This document shows positions 13,495 through 23,735 of a DNA stretch of 64,000 nt, piece by piece (positions within the stretch are counted from its first letter, which is position 1; the number at the start of each line of letters is the position of its first letter). The notes beneath the pieces are model-generated. The model made no database searches, had not been told where the DNA came from, and was given only the letters and a program-made list of their open reading frames with translations. Both the position numbers and the translations under genes were made by a program. Source of the stretch: Symsagittifera roscoffensis (taxonomy: Eukaryota > Xenacoelomorpha > Acoela > Convolutidae); the NCBI RefSeq assembly GCF_963678635.1, contig NC_087067.1, positions 38,473,682-38,537,681 of the forward strand, read 5' to 3'.

Positions 13495-14169
13495 TTGATA
13501 CCAGTTCCCATTCACACTCTAGGATTAGACACTATTACAATGATAAATCAAGAAATTCATCGTACAATAGACATAGAAATTATTCCAAAAGTAGGAATAG
13601 AAGCTACTCAAATAATCGAAATCAAAAATATCAAAAGAATAGATCACGAGATTATTCAAACAACAGATCAAATCATCGAATATAGAAGCAAAACACCAAA
13701 ACATCAAAGACAAATAAATCAAGTAAAAACAATTGAAGAAACCAATTCAGACCCCCCTGGTATTGATGTTACAGAAAGTACTGAATTACAATTAAATTAC
13801 ATCAATTGCGAATCTACAGACAGTGAAAGCGATACAGAAAATACAATTTCAGTCAACATGATAGTAATTGAAAATGACTATAAAACTCTTAAGTACGAAC
13901 AACCATTTCATTCACATGTCTATGAAAATCAGTTAGAACTTCTTTTAGATTGTTACAATAGACCTAGAAGTAATACCATACCAATAGAGCAAGAAGTAAA
14001 TGAAGCAAAGACATTACACGAATCTGAAAAAGAACAAGTACCATGTTCTAGTACAAGTCACATTTACCAAAACGTACCAAAAGAACCACCAATAGAAAAA
14101 AAATGGACAATTCTATTTCTCTTAGAAAGTCCAAAAGTAAAGCATTTCAACCACCAGACCTTGAAATAG
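13495..14169 (+). pseudogene. Copy B gag-protease linker region
   Basis: A 224-codon open frame follows the zinc-knuckle-like region. It is rich in Ile, Glu, Asn and Thr, without a recognised fold, and overlaps the start of the protease frame (14,103-14,945) by 67 bases in a different frame. In other frames the first 200 bases read as an Asn/Arg/Ser-rich tail typical of a nucleocapsid end, so the annotated frame is partly a shadow up to about 13,700. It is element-derived. Confidence 0.55.
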
Positions 14170-14945
14170 ATTTTTTAATGGATTCTGGAGCAGAATCAAA
14201 TATTATTAATTTTCCAACCTGGAATGAAATCAAAATTTTACATCCAAAACTAATACTTTTGAAGACAGCCACTAGACTAGCAGCAGCACAAGGCTCAACC
14301 TTGACAAATTATGGAAAAATCCAAATTTTCCTTGTTTCCACTAAAACAATGGAACAAAAAAAACTCTTAAATAAACCATTTAAACGAACCTTCCACATTA
14401 CAGATATAAAACACAATATCATTGAAATTCCATTCATCACTAAATATATACCAACTGTCAAAATATTAGACAGCAAAAATCATATAAAAGGTAAATATAC
14501 AAGAATGCATAACAACACTTTAACATTCTTCCAAAGAATGAACAAACAACCACTATTTTTCTCAAAACTTTACCCCATTTATAATAAAGAAAGAAAACAT
14601 CTTAAACCACTCTCAGGATACTTTTATGAATTCCCGATCAAACAAATTCATCAATATGACAAAAATCAAAACATACAAAATCTCTATATGTCTAACCTTG
14701 AATTTAGGCCAATTCATAAATTTTTAAGAGTAACAATTTCATCCATAAAATATATGAAAAACTCAAATTCTGACATTATTTCTCTACCAGTATACAAAAA
14801 TTCACCATATAAAATAACCCTACCTCTAGGTCTCCTAGGATATTGGGAAACTAATGCAACAACTTCTACAAAAGAAGTAGTATATAGAGTAAATATTATA
14901 TTACAACTATTAGATATATATAAATCAACAACTCTTGACGAATAA
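14103..14945 (+). pseudogene. Copy B retropepsin and pol N-terminal region
   Basis: The 280-codon frame begins with DLEIDFLMDSGAESNIIN, an aspartic protease active site with DSG instead of DTG, followed by about 90 residues of protease-like sequence. The remaining 170 residues form the linker seen in copy A at 3,157-3,732. The frame ends at a stop (TTLDE) after which the same reading frame resumes. The DSG variant is used by many retropepsins, so the active site may once have worked. Confidence 0.7.
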
Positions 14946-15062
14946 ATATCAATAAGTAATATAATAAGCAACGAAAAAAGAAATACAGAATATTTCACAA
15001 AAACACCCTATTTTAAACCAACATTCAAAATATCACACTAGACAGAAGAACAACAAAAATTC

Positions 15063-15332
15063 TTGACAATGTTCAATTTTCAACACTCTCAAATAACACA
15101 GAATGAGTTTGAAAAATTAGCCGATTTACTATTTAGATACTCAACAGTTTATGCCACATCTGAATTCGACGTTGCAAAAATAAATTCACCACTACATCTA
15201 CCTTTGATACCTGATACAGTTTTCAAAAAAGAAAGAGCAAGCAAAGTACCAATCCAATTACATGACAAAGTTAATAGATTACTTGACATTCTAGAACAAT
15301 ATGAAATCATATCTCCAGTAAATAAAGAATAA
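15063..15332 (+). pseudogene. Copy B RT N-terminal region
   Basis: The 89-codon frame reads FNFQHSQITQNEFEKLADLL then a segment with INSPLHLPLIPD and DKVNRLLDILEQYEIISPV, the usual lead-in to a gypsy RT (short peptide strand and fingers). The stop at 15,330 is a single TAA, after which the frame continues with NPVIILAKGESLKIVL and the RT fingers. It is part of the same pol gene as its neighbours. Confidence 0.75.
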
Positions 15333-16013
15333 CAGCTAAAAAGAAACAATTTTATCAACCCTGTTATTATTCTAGCCAAAGGAGAATCACTTAAAATAGT
15401 TCTAACCGCTAGATATCTCAATTCACTCATTGATGAATCTAAATGTAATTGGCCTATAGATCCAATTCAAGTAATTCTAACAAAAATAAACGGTAAATAC
15501 TTCACAACCGCAGATATGAATAGTGCATATAATCAAATGCCACTAGATGAACAATCACGACTATTAACACAATTTGTTATCGGAAATCAACAATAAGAAT
15601 TTAATGGATTAATCTATGGCATATTCATAGGACCAGCAGCTTTCTCAGCATTTATGTGTAAAAATTTTAGACTACTTACATTCAAGAAAAATGCAATTAC
15701 ATACATAGACGATGTCTTTATGCAATCACAAACCAAAGATTAAATGTTCGCAGTTCCAGAAAAATTTTATCAAATATTAAAGAACAAAAAAATGAAAGAA
15801 GCCCCAGACAAATCAGATTTTTTCTTTACACGCGTAAAATTTCTTGGACACATTATCGAGAAAAACACTGTAACTCCATTGAAATCACGCATAGATGCAA
15901 TCCAGCGAAACAGATTGCCGTGGATTTGCCGGACCCTTTGTCGCATCTTCTCTCTGAACTACTGGAACTCACAGAACTCTCTTACTGAGAATCAAAAACA
16001 GACTCGGGAGTAA
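15333..16013 (+). pseudogene. Copy B RT palm with YIDDV active site, truncated
   Basis: The palm is readable across two frames: the ADMNSAYNQM motif near 15,510, an in-frame stop at about 15,593, GIFIGPAAFSAFM near 15,620, and the YIDDVFMQSQ catalytic block at 15,703-15,732. A stop at 15,741 is followed by an open frame from 15,744 carrying the thumb (FFFTRVKFLGHII). Element homology ends near 15,897; the last 35 codons of the open frame are foreign. The Asp pair is intact but the gene is broken. Confidence 0.7.
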
Positions 16014-16510
16014 ATTGATTACGCGAAATTAAAGCAAAATTGATGGACAGCCCTCACTTGACGGAAGTAGACCAGTTGAACGACATCTGTAAACCGATAG
16101 CGATTAACATGAAATTGCTGAAGTCCCACTAAGACTTTATTTGATGCTGACTGAGGGTGTTTTTCGAGAAATTAGTTTTACACGCCCTGGTGGTGTACCT
16201 GTACCACCACTTTGCGATTTTTTGGCATTTAACCTCACAATATCTCAAAACGCAGCAGAAGACACAGCTCCGACCAGTCTTATCAGTAGCAGCATCAAAT
16301 AGGAAGGACTTCGAACAGCAAGGATTAAAAATACGCAATAAATACATGGTGGTGACTCAAGACGAAGAAGGTGCTTACAAAACAATGGCAAATCGATCGA
16401 GACGAACCTCACTCTGCTCTTGCACGGGAAACACAAGCAAAGGAAGAGATTCTAATGTTGGCAGCGATGAAAACCGAGAAGAGTGCCTAAACCAAATTTA
16501 ACTAGTTAAC
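15901..16510 (+). other. Unrecognised sequence joined to copy B
   Basis: Immediately after the retroelement breakpoint the composition becomes less AT-rich. There is an open frame at 16,157-16,501 (114 codons) that I do not recognise; another frame near its end reads as Ala/Glu-rich residues before a stop. No start context, splice signals or family motifs were found. It is probably a fragment of another transposon, but that is a guess. Confidence 0.35.
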
Positions 16511-17260
16511 TGCATACATTAGTATCATGATCATATCTTGCATTCTAACTGACTACGTGACTTCCCCATAATTTGTGTTGCATTTTAAAAGTTGAATTCT
16601 ATGTATATATTCTAACTGTTAGGGACACCCATTTACGTATATTTGAGTTCCACTTGATAGCTTGACTTAAATTTAATTATCTGCAACTCTATGAGTTGCA
16701 TACCTAAATTATTTATTTGAATGAACAATCAAATTGAATTGCGACATGATTTTGGTTTGCTTGCCATTGAAATTATTTAAATTTTACGCACTTTTCTGTC
16801 AACCTTTCAACTAACGCAGTGATTTCGTTATATGTTTATTTCAAAATTAGATTCTCACCCAAAAAATTAGCTGCCAGGGAAGAATCAACAAGTGTGTCTG
16901 TGTGACATAGTGCTTCACACCTATCTTGTATGATTACCATAATTCGATGACTTAGACGCTTAATAGATTAAATTGTTAACTCCTATTATGCCAATTACGA
17001 AATGTTAAGGTATATTTGTTCAAAGGAAACAATAATTAGATCATTAGATCAGTAAAGGAAGAGAGCCAGTAATACTAAGTAGCTCTAAACAATTGAACTT
17101 TCAAAAATCACTTTATTCAATCTAAGAAAGAAGAGGTTAGCCATCACAAAGCGCACCCCTGAGTTGAGGGTACAAAAACCTAGACCGCACATCTAACATA
17201 CATACCAAAAAAACTTCATCACTCTAGAATACAAAGCAGAACTTAACTCCCAATCAATAA
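16511..17260. other. Non-coding stretch, no gene seen
   Basis: No recognisable ORF or repeat was found between the unidentified fragment and the reverse-transcriptase fragment that follows. Confidence 0.4.
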
Positions 17261-17507
17261 TTGCCAGTAACGGTATATTACAGCAGTAGGAGCAAAAATG
17301 CCTTGAGCGAAATGTTTGCTTTGGAGCATGTGGATGGAACCTATGATGATGCGCTTAAACGGGGGTTTGAACTTGGAAAAATTGGAATGGCTTCGGAAAA
17401 AAATCCAAAAAAAAAATGGACAAAGCCAATTTTTGATAGCGGAAATGCAGACTTGATTTTACGACTCGAACCAACGGACGTAAAAAGATAGAATTGACTC
17501 CCAATGG

Positions 17508-18240
17508 TTGAACATTTTCCCATGCAATTTAGGATTAAATAAGTCAAACCAACAACTCAGAATTGCGATAGGACTTCAATTAGGCTCAAAAATATGCAAA
17601 CGGCATAAATGCGTGCGCGGAAAAGGCGTTACCGAAGATGGTTGGCGTGGTCTTTCTTGCCTCAAAAGTGCAGGGAGATTCTCTAGGCATTCAAACCTGA
17701 ATGCCCTTATAAAGCAGAGTTTATCTTCTGCTCACATTCCGTCTGTTTTAGAACCACGACACCTCTACAAGACCGATCAGAAGCGACCAGACGGTTTTAC
17801 GCTCGTTCCATGGGCTGTTGGTAAGCAGCTCTTGTGGGATGTAACGGTAGTAGCTTTTGAGATTCAGGGCGCGGCCGGCCCCAGCATAGAAATTTTTCTG
17901 AGCAAGCTTTGTAAGAACCGGTTACATATCAGAATTTAGACAACCGCGTATTCAGACTGGTCAATATTTAGACAAATACTGTATCAACCAATCAGAATCG
18001 AGACAAAGAACAAAGTAATAAATAATTATTATTTATTTTGGAATATTTATGTCTTTTCTCGATTCTGACGAAATACTGACAAAAATGAATACGCGGCTGT
18101 CTAAATACTGGCTGCAGTCCGTAAGAACCTAAGCATATGCACTGAGGAACCCAGAGCAGGCAGCTTTTGAAAACGGAGAATCTCCTTGGCAATACAAATG
18201 CCAACGCTGCTTGCGTACTCGGAACAATAAATGACAAAAT
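17508..18240 (+). pseudogene. C-terminal zinc-finger/nuclease-like end of a retroelement ORF, split by a MITE
   Basis: The frame at 17,508-17,939 holds a His/Cys cluster (KRHKCVRG, then GLSC), then KSAGRFSRHSNLN, then KRPDGFTLVPWAVGKQLLWD. The last matches the pattern of a PD-(D/E)XK-type nuclease core, as found at the C-terminus of some non-LTR retroelements; the nuclease call is inference. At 17,919 the ORF is broken by an inserted 201 bp element. Beyond it the same frame resumes with NLSICTEEPRAGSF and further family-like residues to about 18,240, where AATAAA and a T-run occur. No upstream RT was found on this strand, so this is a 3' fragment. Confidence 0.65.
17920..18120. mobile_element. 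201 bp MITE with 9 bp target-site duplication
   Basis: The ends are about 35 bp terminal inverted repeats. Counting inward, the inner 20 positions match almost perfectly (ATTTAGACA, A or G, CCGCGTATTCA on both sides) and the outer 15 are weaker but start GG on both sides. Further in, CAGAATCGAGA..AAG is also mirrored. The insertion is flanked by GTAAGAACC at 17,911-17,919 and again at 18,121-18,129. A 9 bp duplication is typical of Mutator-like elements. Ignoring the insert and one duplicate copy leaves the host retroelement reading frame continuous, which confirms the borders. Confidence 0.85.
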
Positions 18241-18869
18241 AACTTTCGACAAATTTTTTTTATTTGTAACACTTGTATATCATATTTTCTCGTGTCGAGG
18301 TGCGTGTTCTTATTGAAGAAACGTAACTCGTATCGATTTTATTTGAAAACGACCTCAACACTTGTCTTTTTCTTTAATCATTATCACTTCCATATCTAGA
18401 AAATTGCAACGATTTTGACTGGAATACGTGATGAAGGGACTCCTGACTGTAACCTCGGTTACTATGATACCTTTGACCTTCTGATTACTTTTAGATAACT
18501 TTTCTAGTAAAAGGTCGGTCTGGTAAAAGGTCGGTCCCCAGTCAAGAAGGCGTTCTTGAGTTATTGAGATGCCGTTAAGAAGACGTACTGCAGACAATGA
18601 AAACGCTTATGCGAGCATCGAGGAAGCTGGTCAATTTTTGAAATCAATATTGATAATTTTGTATAGGCCAGCACGTACCATTTGCTGTCCTTTAATGAAT
18701 TAAATTACAAAAGAGGCCCTTCCGTTTAGTTACAGTAAGTGCACAGGCTAGATAGGGCCATACCAGCGATATAAAAATGCATATATATCAGCAATGAAGT
18801 CATAAATCAGCATTAAAAGCATCTTTGTAATGTTAAGTTATCTTAGCCGTCCTTCCTCTGCAATAGCGC
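18241..18869. other. Non-coding stretch with one unidentified minus-strand frame
   Basis: A minus-strand open frame at 18,355-18,597 (80 codons) has protein-like composition but no family I recognise. It may be a further transposon fragment. Nothing else is supported here. Confidence 0.3.
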
Positions 18870-19915
18870 TTATGGAGTTGTCGATAAATTTAACTTTGCG
18901 TAGCGATCTGCACGCGAGTTGAAAGCGTTTTCGGCATCTATCAGTAAAACAGCATTGGCGGAAGTTTTGCTGTATTGATCTCTTAGCGTGTGGATTGCAT
19001 ATTCAATGCCACATTTTTGTCCTAGGCAGAGTTGGTAGTTTAAATCGAGCGACATGAGTTCGTTTTTTGGGCATTTAGTTATTGTTCGCCCTATTATCCT
19101 ACGCATAACTTCTCCTATGCCTATGGGTCTTACCCCTGGATTCTTATCTAAGGGTATTAATCAGCATGCGTTATATGGTTCCATTAGTTCTGGATTTAGT
19201 TCTTCTGTGGCCAATTTTTTGGCAATTTTAGCAATTGTTTTTGAAATTTCAACTGATTGTTGCCCGAAGTGTGTTAGAATACGTCTCCATTCTTTTGCAT
19301 CGAGGCCAGATGGTCCATGCGATCCGTGCGTTCTCATGGCTGCCTTCTTGATATGTTGACCGTTTATCTGATCAAATATCAATGGATGGAAAGGAATTGT
19401 TTCGTCTGAGACTGGTGTAATATAGTTCTCATCAATTGGTTTAGATGGTGGGTGTTTCTCTATGAGATTCTGTTCTACTGTCTTACCTTTGACAATCTCG
19501 TCGAGCGAAAAAACGGATTTAGATGTGTCTTGTGTCTTGTCTCGTTAACGTAAAAATTTTTGGTTGAATCCAATAAGGCCTTGAAAATAGGTTTTTGTAG
19601 AAATAATTCTGCGTATGTTTTTCTCAAAAAATGAAGGAAAGTGATATGCTGGTGTATCAAAGCAAAAGTAGTTTCAATTTGTGTCATCGTCGATTATAAC
19701 GTAACCAATAAGTGATTTTACCGAAGAACTGCCTCTCGGTTCATCATTTGTGTTGTTATATAAAGCAGATTCATATGTGCTGTATATGAACGACTGTAAC
19801 ATTCCAGGGTGCGTAATGTCTGTTCTAGCCACTTAGGCGCATCCATTTTTTGAACTGGCTGAATCACTGTCGGCTCAATGTTCGGCATCCCTATCATTGT
19901 TGAGGGCTTATCCAT
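18870..19915 (-). mobile_element. 5' fragment of the RT family, second copy
   Basis: Three short minus-strand frames line up in order. An N-terminal part (19,475-19,915) is poorly conserved. The middle frame (19,161-19,382) reads MRTHGSHGPSGLDAKEWRR, matching the neighbour element's SHGSSGPSGLDANNRKK. The last (18,870-19,106) reads QLCLGQKCGIEYAIHTLRDQ then AVLLIDAENAFNS, the RT motif that precedes the catalytic block. The copy stops there, before the active-site Asp pair. It is a truncated, frameshifted relic. Confidence 0.7.
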
Positions 19916-20360
19916 TTTCTGTTTTCAGAAGTTTTTTTTATAGCAAGTAATGCTACCGGCTGCTTCGCCTATGTCAAGTTGTAGGTGGCAATTTTTGGGT
20001 AAATTTCATCGTATTTATATAAAAATATTTTAAAAAAATGAATTAACAATCGGTATAAAGTATAGAGAAAAATTGAAAATGTACAATCTATGTTGGGATG
20101 ATATTCAATGAGGAATGTTTATTGGTTGTGGCACAAAATGATTATGTCGGTGTCTCGGGTAGTAGAGGACGTGTATTGTTGTTTCTTCCGGTGTCCTCTC
20201 AAGGCTATCACGGCAGTTTTCAGGATGGTGAAAGAGAGCTTCTTCCGGCTATAGTTCATAGTGTCCGCATACGTACAGTTCAGCTTCTCACTCATTTTTT
20301 CCGCCAGTATAGTATGATATCGCTCTGCCTCCTTACCCATGGCGCCGTTGGTCGCAAAAA

Positions 20361-20831
20361 TCAAGGGGTAAAAGAGGCATGCTCTACCTGCAGAACGCGG
20401 TCGTTGTATTTGACTTTTTTCCGATTCTCATGAGTCTTTAGGAGTGGATTCAGTTTTCGGTTCCTATTACTTGGACCGTTCGGGTGTGTGAAACGGACGT
20501 CAAGAAACATTTTCTGCAGCGGCGCCCAAAAACCTCGACAAGAAATATCCAGTCTTGCATTGTCTTCCAGATTGCTTCCACTTGCAAGTTCTTCATTTCC
20601 CGTGAATTGGATCCGACCGGGCTCAACGCTTACATACTTGCACACGTTACGTAAAAAGTCGGCTTTGACGTCGCGGACAGAGTTGTGACGCATTATGACG
20701 AAACCACCCAACTTACAAATCAAGGCATGGTCGATATCATTTGCCGCGCCACAATCACAAGTTTGAGCCATTCTTTTCGCGTGCCATCCATATCGGAGAC
20801 ATAGCTCATCCGGGAACTCGTCTCTGTTCAT
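20361..20831 (-). pseudogene. Cys/His finger and PD-(D/E)XK-like C-terminus of the RT element
   Basis: 156 codons. Residues near 25-50 hold CDCG..NDIDHALICKLGGF, a C-x-C...H...C finger. Residues near 52-60 read RHNSVRD. Residues near 93-115 read ARLDISCRGFW then FLDVRFTHP, giving a D...D-x-R pattern compatible with a restriction-like endonuclease core. It ends LQVEHASFTP, and the frame after the stop continues (20,119-20,364). The enzymatic call is inferred from motif spacing and element plan; no structure was tested. Confidence 0.6.
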
Positions 20832-21221
20832 GTAAGAACTCTGATCCCTTGATGGCAGACACGTCAGCCATGCGGATGTTCTTTTTGGCTTTAATAGGTC
20901 TAGTGTGCGCTTCGTTTCATTCTCACTTTGGGACTACGCAATTTCGAGGGCTTCTTTTGCATGTTTACCGTTCGATCCTGAAATTTCTGCTCATCCAGTT
21001 CTATTCGTGTAGTCATTAAGATCTTGTTTAGCAATAATTGCGTTTTTCAGTTTGTTTGTCAGCTTGACAGAGTTTTCGTAGAAACGAGACGCTCATTCTG
21101 TTGGATTTATCAGACCTAAACCACCAGCTGAGTATGGCAATGCTATGATATCCCGTTCTAGATCACTGAGAGTTCTGTCGACTAAAATAGAAATAACGTT
21201 CCTGCGTTTGACTTCAAGTGG

Positions 21222-21577
21222 CTACATGTGCAGTTCAGAACCAAGAATAGTCCTCATTTTGAAATTCCACCGACTCTCGATCACCTTGAAGAGAGCAATA
21301 ATGGTAAGATGGGGCTCCGTTTTGGCCGCTGCTTCCAGCGAAGACAACTCATTTGACCATTCTTCAAGTTTGTCTCGTAGATAGTCGTTTGTGAAGTTCT
21401 GGCCGCCAATTGCCGCTCCCAAGTATGGACGTCCTTCGCTTGTGATGTTGATATTTGTCTTCTCAAAAACCTGCTCGGCTTGCTCTCGGAGACCCTCGCT
21501 TTTTTTATTACTAACCAGCATTTCGATGGTTTCAGAAAATAACCAAGCTTGGGGCCGATACTGATCAAACCACTCAC
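21222..21577 (-). pseudogene. RT thumb and following region
   Basis: Two overlapping frames share this stretch. The first (from 21,577) reads GPKLGYFLKPSKCWLVIKKA, the usual post-active-site sequence. The second (from 21,521) continues with EGRPYLGAAIGGQNF and a helix with EEWSNELSSLEAAAKTEPH. A single-base shift near 21,500 explains the break. Downstream frames to 21,050 contain GLGGLGLINPTE, still the same protein. Confidence 0.65.
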
Positions 21578-21586
21578 GGAGTTGAA

Positions 21587-21886
21587 CTAGCTTTCCAAGG
21601 CCTCCAGTGTTCCAGTGTCGTCAGCGAACCACTCTTGATGACACCAAATTTCGTTTAGACGGACAAGGAGTTTTTTCAAGCTCAGGGCATAAAATGACAT
21701 CGCTAAATTATCTCCTTGAGTGGTGCCCTCCTGTGATAAAATTTCTACTCCTTCGTCTAGAATGAGTATGGCTGGCAACCGATAAGTATTAATAAGATGA
21801 GTGCTGATTTTTGGGCATATATGCCTTATGTTAAGAAGGGCGGTTTGACGGTTCAGTCTATTAAAATCATTCTCAGCATCAATCAA
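21587..21886 (-). pseudogene. RT core with FADDT active site
   Basis: The 99-codon frame contains three classical RT blocks: LLIDAEN..FNRLNRQ just upstream of and into the frame (first catalytic Asp), EGTTQGDNLAM around residue 52, and WFADDTGTLEAL around residue 85 with the catalytic Asp-Asp pair. The FADD box and TTQGD block are those of non-LTR-type RTs. It ends in a stop, and the thumb continues in another frame (21,222-21,577). The catalytic residues are intact even though the gene is frame-broken. Confidence 0.75.
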
Positions 21887-22190
21887 TAGAACGGCTTCTG
21901 TGGACTCCGTCTGGAATGATTCCCTGACTGCACGAATTGCTGCTTAAACGCAACCTTCTTGATTCTGCTGCATGGCAAACATCGGCACCAAAAATTTGAG
22001 TTATTGTTTTCCCGAGAACTCTTCTGTTTATCTCTCCAATGCCTATTGGCTTTATGCCGCCTTTACCATCGTTTTTATTCAGTGCAATTGCTCGGCATGC
22101 TATATATGATCCTAGTGACTTTGGGTCGACAAACTCGGTGCATATTCTCCTTCCTAGAGCGGCTAAGGACTCACAAAGACTTTCTGAGTC

Positions 22191-22904
22191 TCAATTGTGC
22201 TTCTTGGAACAGAAGAGCTTCTTCCTATTGTTCGCATCTAAACCTGATGGACCTGAGGATCCATGACTCCGAAGAGCCACTGAGTAGATCCTCTTCGCAC
22301 CCCGATTCTCAAAGATCACGGGATGGACTTCGGGAGGAATACCTTGTATCAGTTCTTCCCGGTTTACACCTTGACCAATCGGATGTAACAAAGCCATCTT
22401 TGCTCTCACGTGCTCTGTGGGAGGTTGCACTCCAGTAGCATCCGTTTGTGATAAAACTTTCACGGCAGCGCTCTGTCTACCTTGGAGAACCAAATTGCAG
22501 AAACTTTTCATTTTGTTGTCACTCTTTCTAAAGGTTTTTGATAACTCGCCTTGTATTGCGCGGCGCTCTTTGTACAACAAATCAATATCAGCATCTCTCC
22601 ACCATGCTAAACGCTTCTCTAGATTTTTCAAATGATCTTTCGCTTTAGAATCTTTGGAAGGTTTCTGCAAGACGAAAACTATCAGGAAATGGAAAGCTTT
22701 TATTGGAAATCCTTGCATCGATTTTTTTTTCATTGAACATGTCAAGCAGTTTTGTGAGTTCCTCAGTGAGAACTTTGACGGCATTTTCACGTGGAATATC
22801 GAAGGCATTTCTCTTCCAGTGTATGGCAATATCGTAGTACTCATTGACCTTGCTCGCAAAAGTACTTGTTGATATTTTACCCCATTGACCTTCAATCGCT
22901 GCAC
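22191..22904 (-). pseudogene. RT element linker between N-terminal region and RT
   Basis: Only the part downstream of about 22,680 is real; the upstream part is the shadow of the neighbouring frame. The real part carries DSKAKDHLKNLEKRLAWWRD, then DLLYKERRAIQGELSKTF, a Glu/Lys-rich helix, and ends with SHGSSGPSGLDA. The last is a conserved pre-RT block, also seen at 19,161-19,382. A frameshift separates it from the RT core. Confidence 0.65.
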
Positions 22905-23361
22905 TGTTTTCTACAAATGAAGGGAGTTCCTCACATGTGTCTGCTGCCAGGTTCTGAGTTGGTGCTGCAATCGTCGCGAAATGGTCATGTTGGTCATCCA
23001 TATTTGGTGGCTCGTCGGATATCTGCATCTCCGCCATCGCCTGTGAGAGTCCCGATGTTCCGCTTTCGCCGCCACTCGGATTTACGGCTATCTTGCTGCT
23101 CGCCGTCGTCTGCAACTCCAGGTCCACCTCACCGTCGGGGTACGTGCTGGGGTCACCAGCATCCCTCGCCCGTCCATCTCCCATCGCTGGAGTACTCATG
23201 AAGTAAGGTTCTGCACCCAACAGCCATCTGAGAGAGGTCCGGGCGACTGACGCGGCTAAACTAGGAGCCTTCCCTACGGGTAATTGACAGCGGGAGTCCT
23301 CTGAAAAGGCCACCTCCGAAAAGGAGGCATATGGTGTGTCATTTGCAAAGCATACATCCAT
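22645..23361 (-). CDS. RT element N-terminal region
   Basis: 238 codons starting MDVCFANDTPYASFSEVAFS. The first 90 residues are low-complexity and Ser/Ala/Asp-rich. From about residue 165 an ordered segment reads FASKVNEYYDIAIHWKRNAF and then a Leu-rich helix, a block that also occurs, more divergent, in the plus-strand fragment at 23,336-23,735 (INDIYKNVVNWKPRF). The frame shifts near 22,670 into the next ORF. I chose the most upstream Met; the true start is uncertain because the same N-terminal text in the 44 kb copy is preceded by a PHD-like finger. Confidence 0.6.
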   Translation of the reverse strand: MDVCFANDTPYASFSEVAFSEDSRCQLPVGKAPSLAASVARTSLRWLLGAEPYFMSTPAMGDGRARDAGDPSTYPDGEVDLELQTTASSKIAVNPSGGESGTSGLSQAMAEMQISDEPPNMDDQHDHFATIAAPTQNLAADTCEELPSFVENSAAIEGQWGKISTSTFASKVNEYYDIAIHWKRNAFDIPRENAVKVLTEELTKLLDMFNEKKIDARISNKSFPFPDSFRLAETFQRF

Positions 23362-23735
23362 GTCTCATGTAGCGGGCTACAGAGCAGCAAACTTTCTTAC
23401 GATGGGTTCTCCTGCATACAATGCACTCCCGAGAACTTTGCAAAAGGGCCTAATTCCACAAACAGACCAACAAGCACAGCCCCCATCACAACTCAAAAAG
23501 AAACATCACCGGCAAAACCTGAAACAAACGCACTGCCCAACGCAACACAAATCTTATCCATCGCTCCCAGCAATCACTACAGTCGCTTTCGACCCCTAGA
23601 AACTTTTCGACCAAGAAGTTGAATTTAAAATAAATGACATATACAAAAATGTCGTTAACTGGAAACCGCGCTTCATAGTTCTAAGCAAGAACAAGCCCGG
23701 TTTCCAATTCATAGAATTACTGAACCAGCAGCTCT
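23336..23735 (+). pseudogene. Plus-strand N-terminal fragment of a related RT element
   Basis: An open frame (23,336-23,599), one stop, and continued text to 23,735 read in the opposite orientation to the neighbouring element. The informative part is INDIYKNVVNWKPRF followed by FQFIELLNQQL, which parallels the N-terminal helix block of the minus-strand element. It fills the gap between that element and the long minus-strand ORF set, and its right end coincides with the abrupt end of the latter. Confidence 0.5.

Larger units (their letters stand above)
10617..15900 (+). mobile_element. Decayed AT-rich Ty3/gypsy retrotransposon, copy B
   Basis: This copy is better preserved than copy A and of the same family. 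In order: an N-terminal gag-like region (10,617-11,600, open over long stretches with scattered stops), the gag core (12,124-12,660), a CCHC-like knuckle near 13,130-13,180, an Asp/Ser/Arg-rich linker, protease with the motif FLMDSGAES at 14,175-14,200, RT with ADMNSAYNQMPLDEQ and YIDDV, and a thumb region to about 15,895. Homology stops abruptly at 15,897 in unrelated sequence, so RNase H and integrase are missing. In-frame stops and frameshifts rule out autonomous activity. Confidence 0.85.
20119..23361 (-). mobile_element. Near full-length RT element with C-terminal zinc-finger/nuclease-like module
   Basis: Minus-strand order: N-terminal region (23,361 down to about 22,600), conserved linker with AWWRDADIDLLYKERRAIQG, the GPSGLDA block (22,191-22,300), RT core (21,587-21,886), thumb (21,222-21,577), then a Cys/His finger and nuclease-like C-terminus (20,119-21,050). 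The whole is about 3.2 kb and is broken by several frameshifts. The single-ORF plan with RT followed by a zinc finger and a PD-(D/E)XK-like domain matches early-branching non-LTR elements (the R2/NeSL/R4 type plan), but I cannot place the clade. No poly-A tail or target duplication was identified. Confidence 0.75.

Noticed and set aside
17261..17491. 76-codon plus-strand ORF
   Set aside because: No recognisable family, no link in frame to the retroelement fragment that follows, and the antisense frame is equally open.
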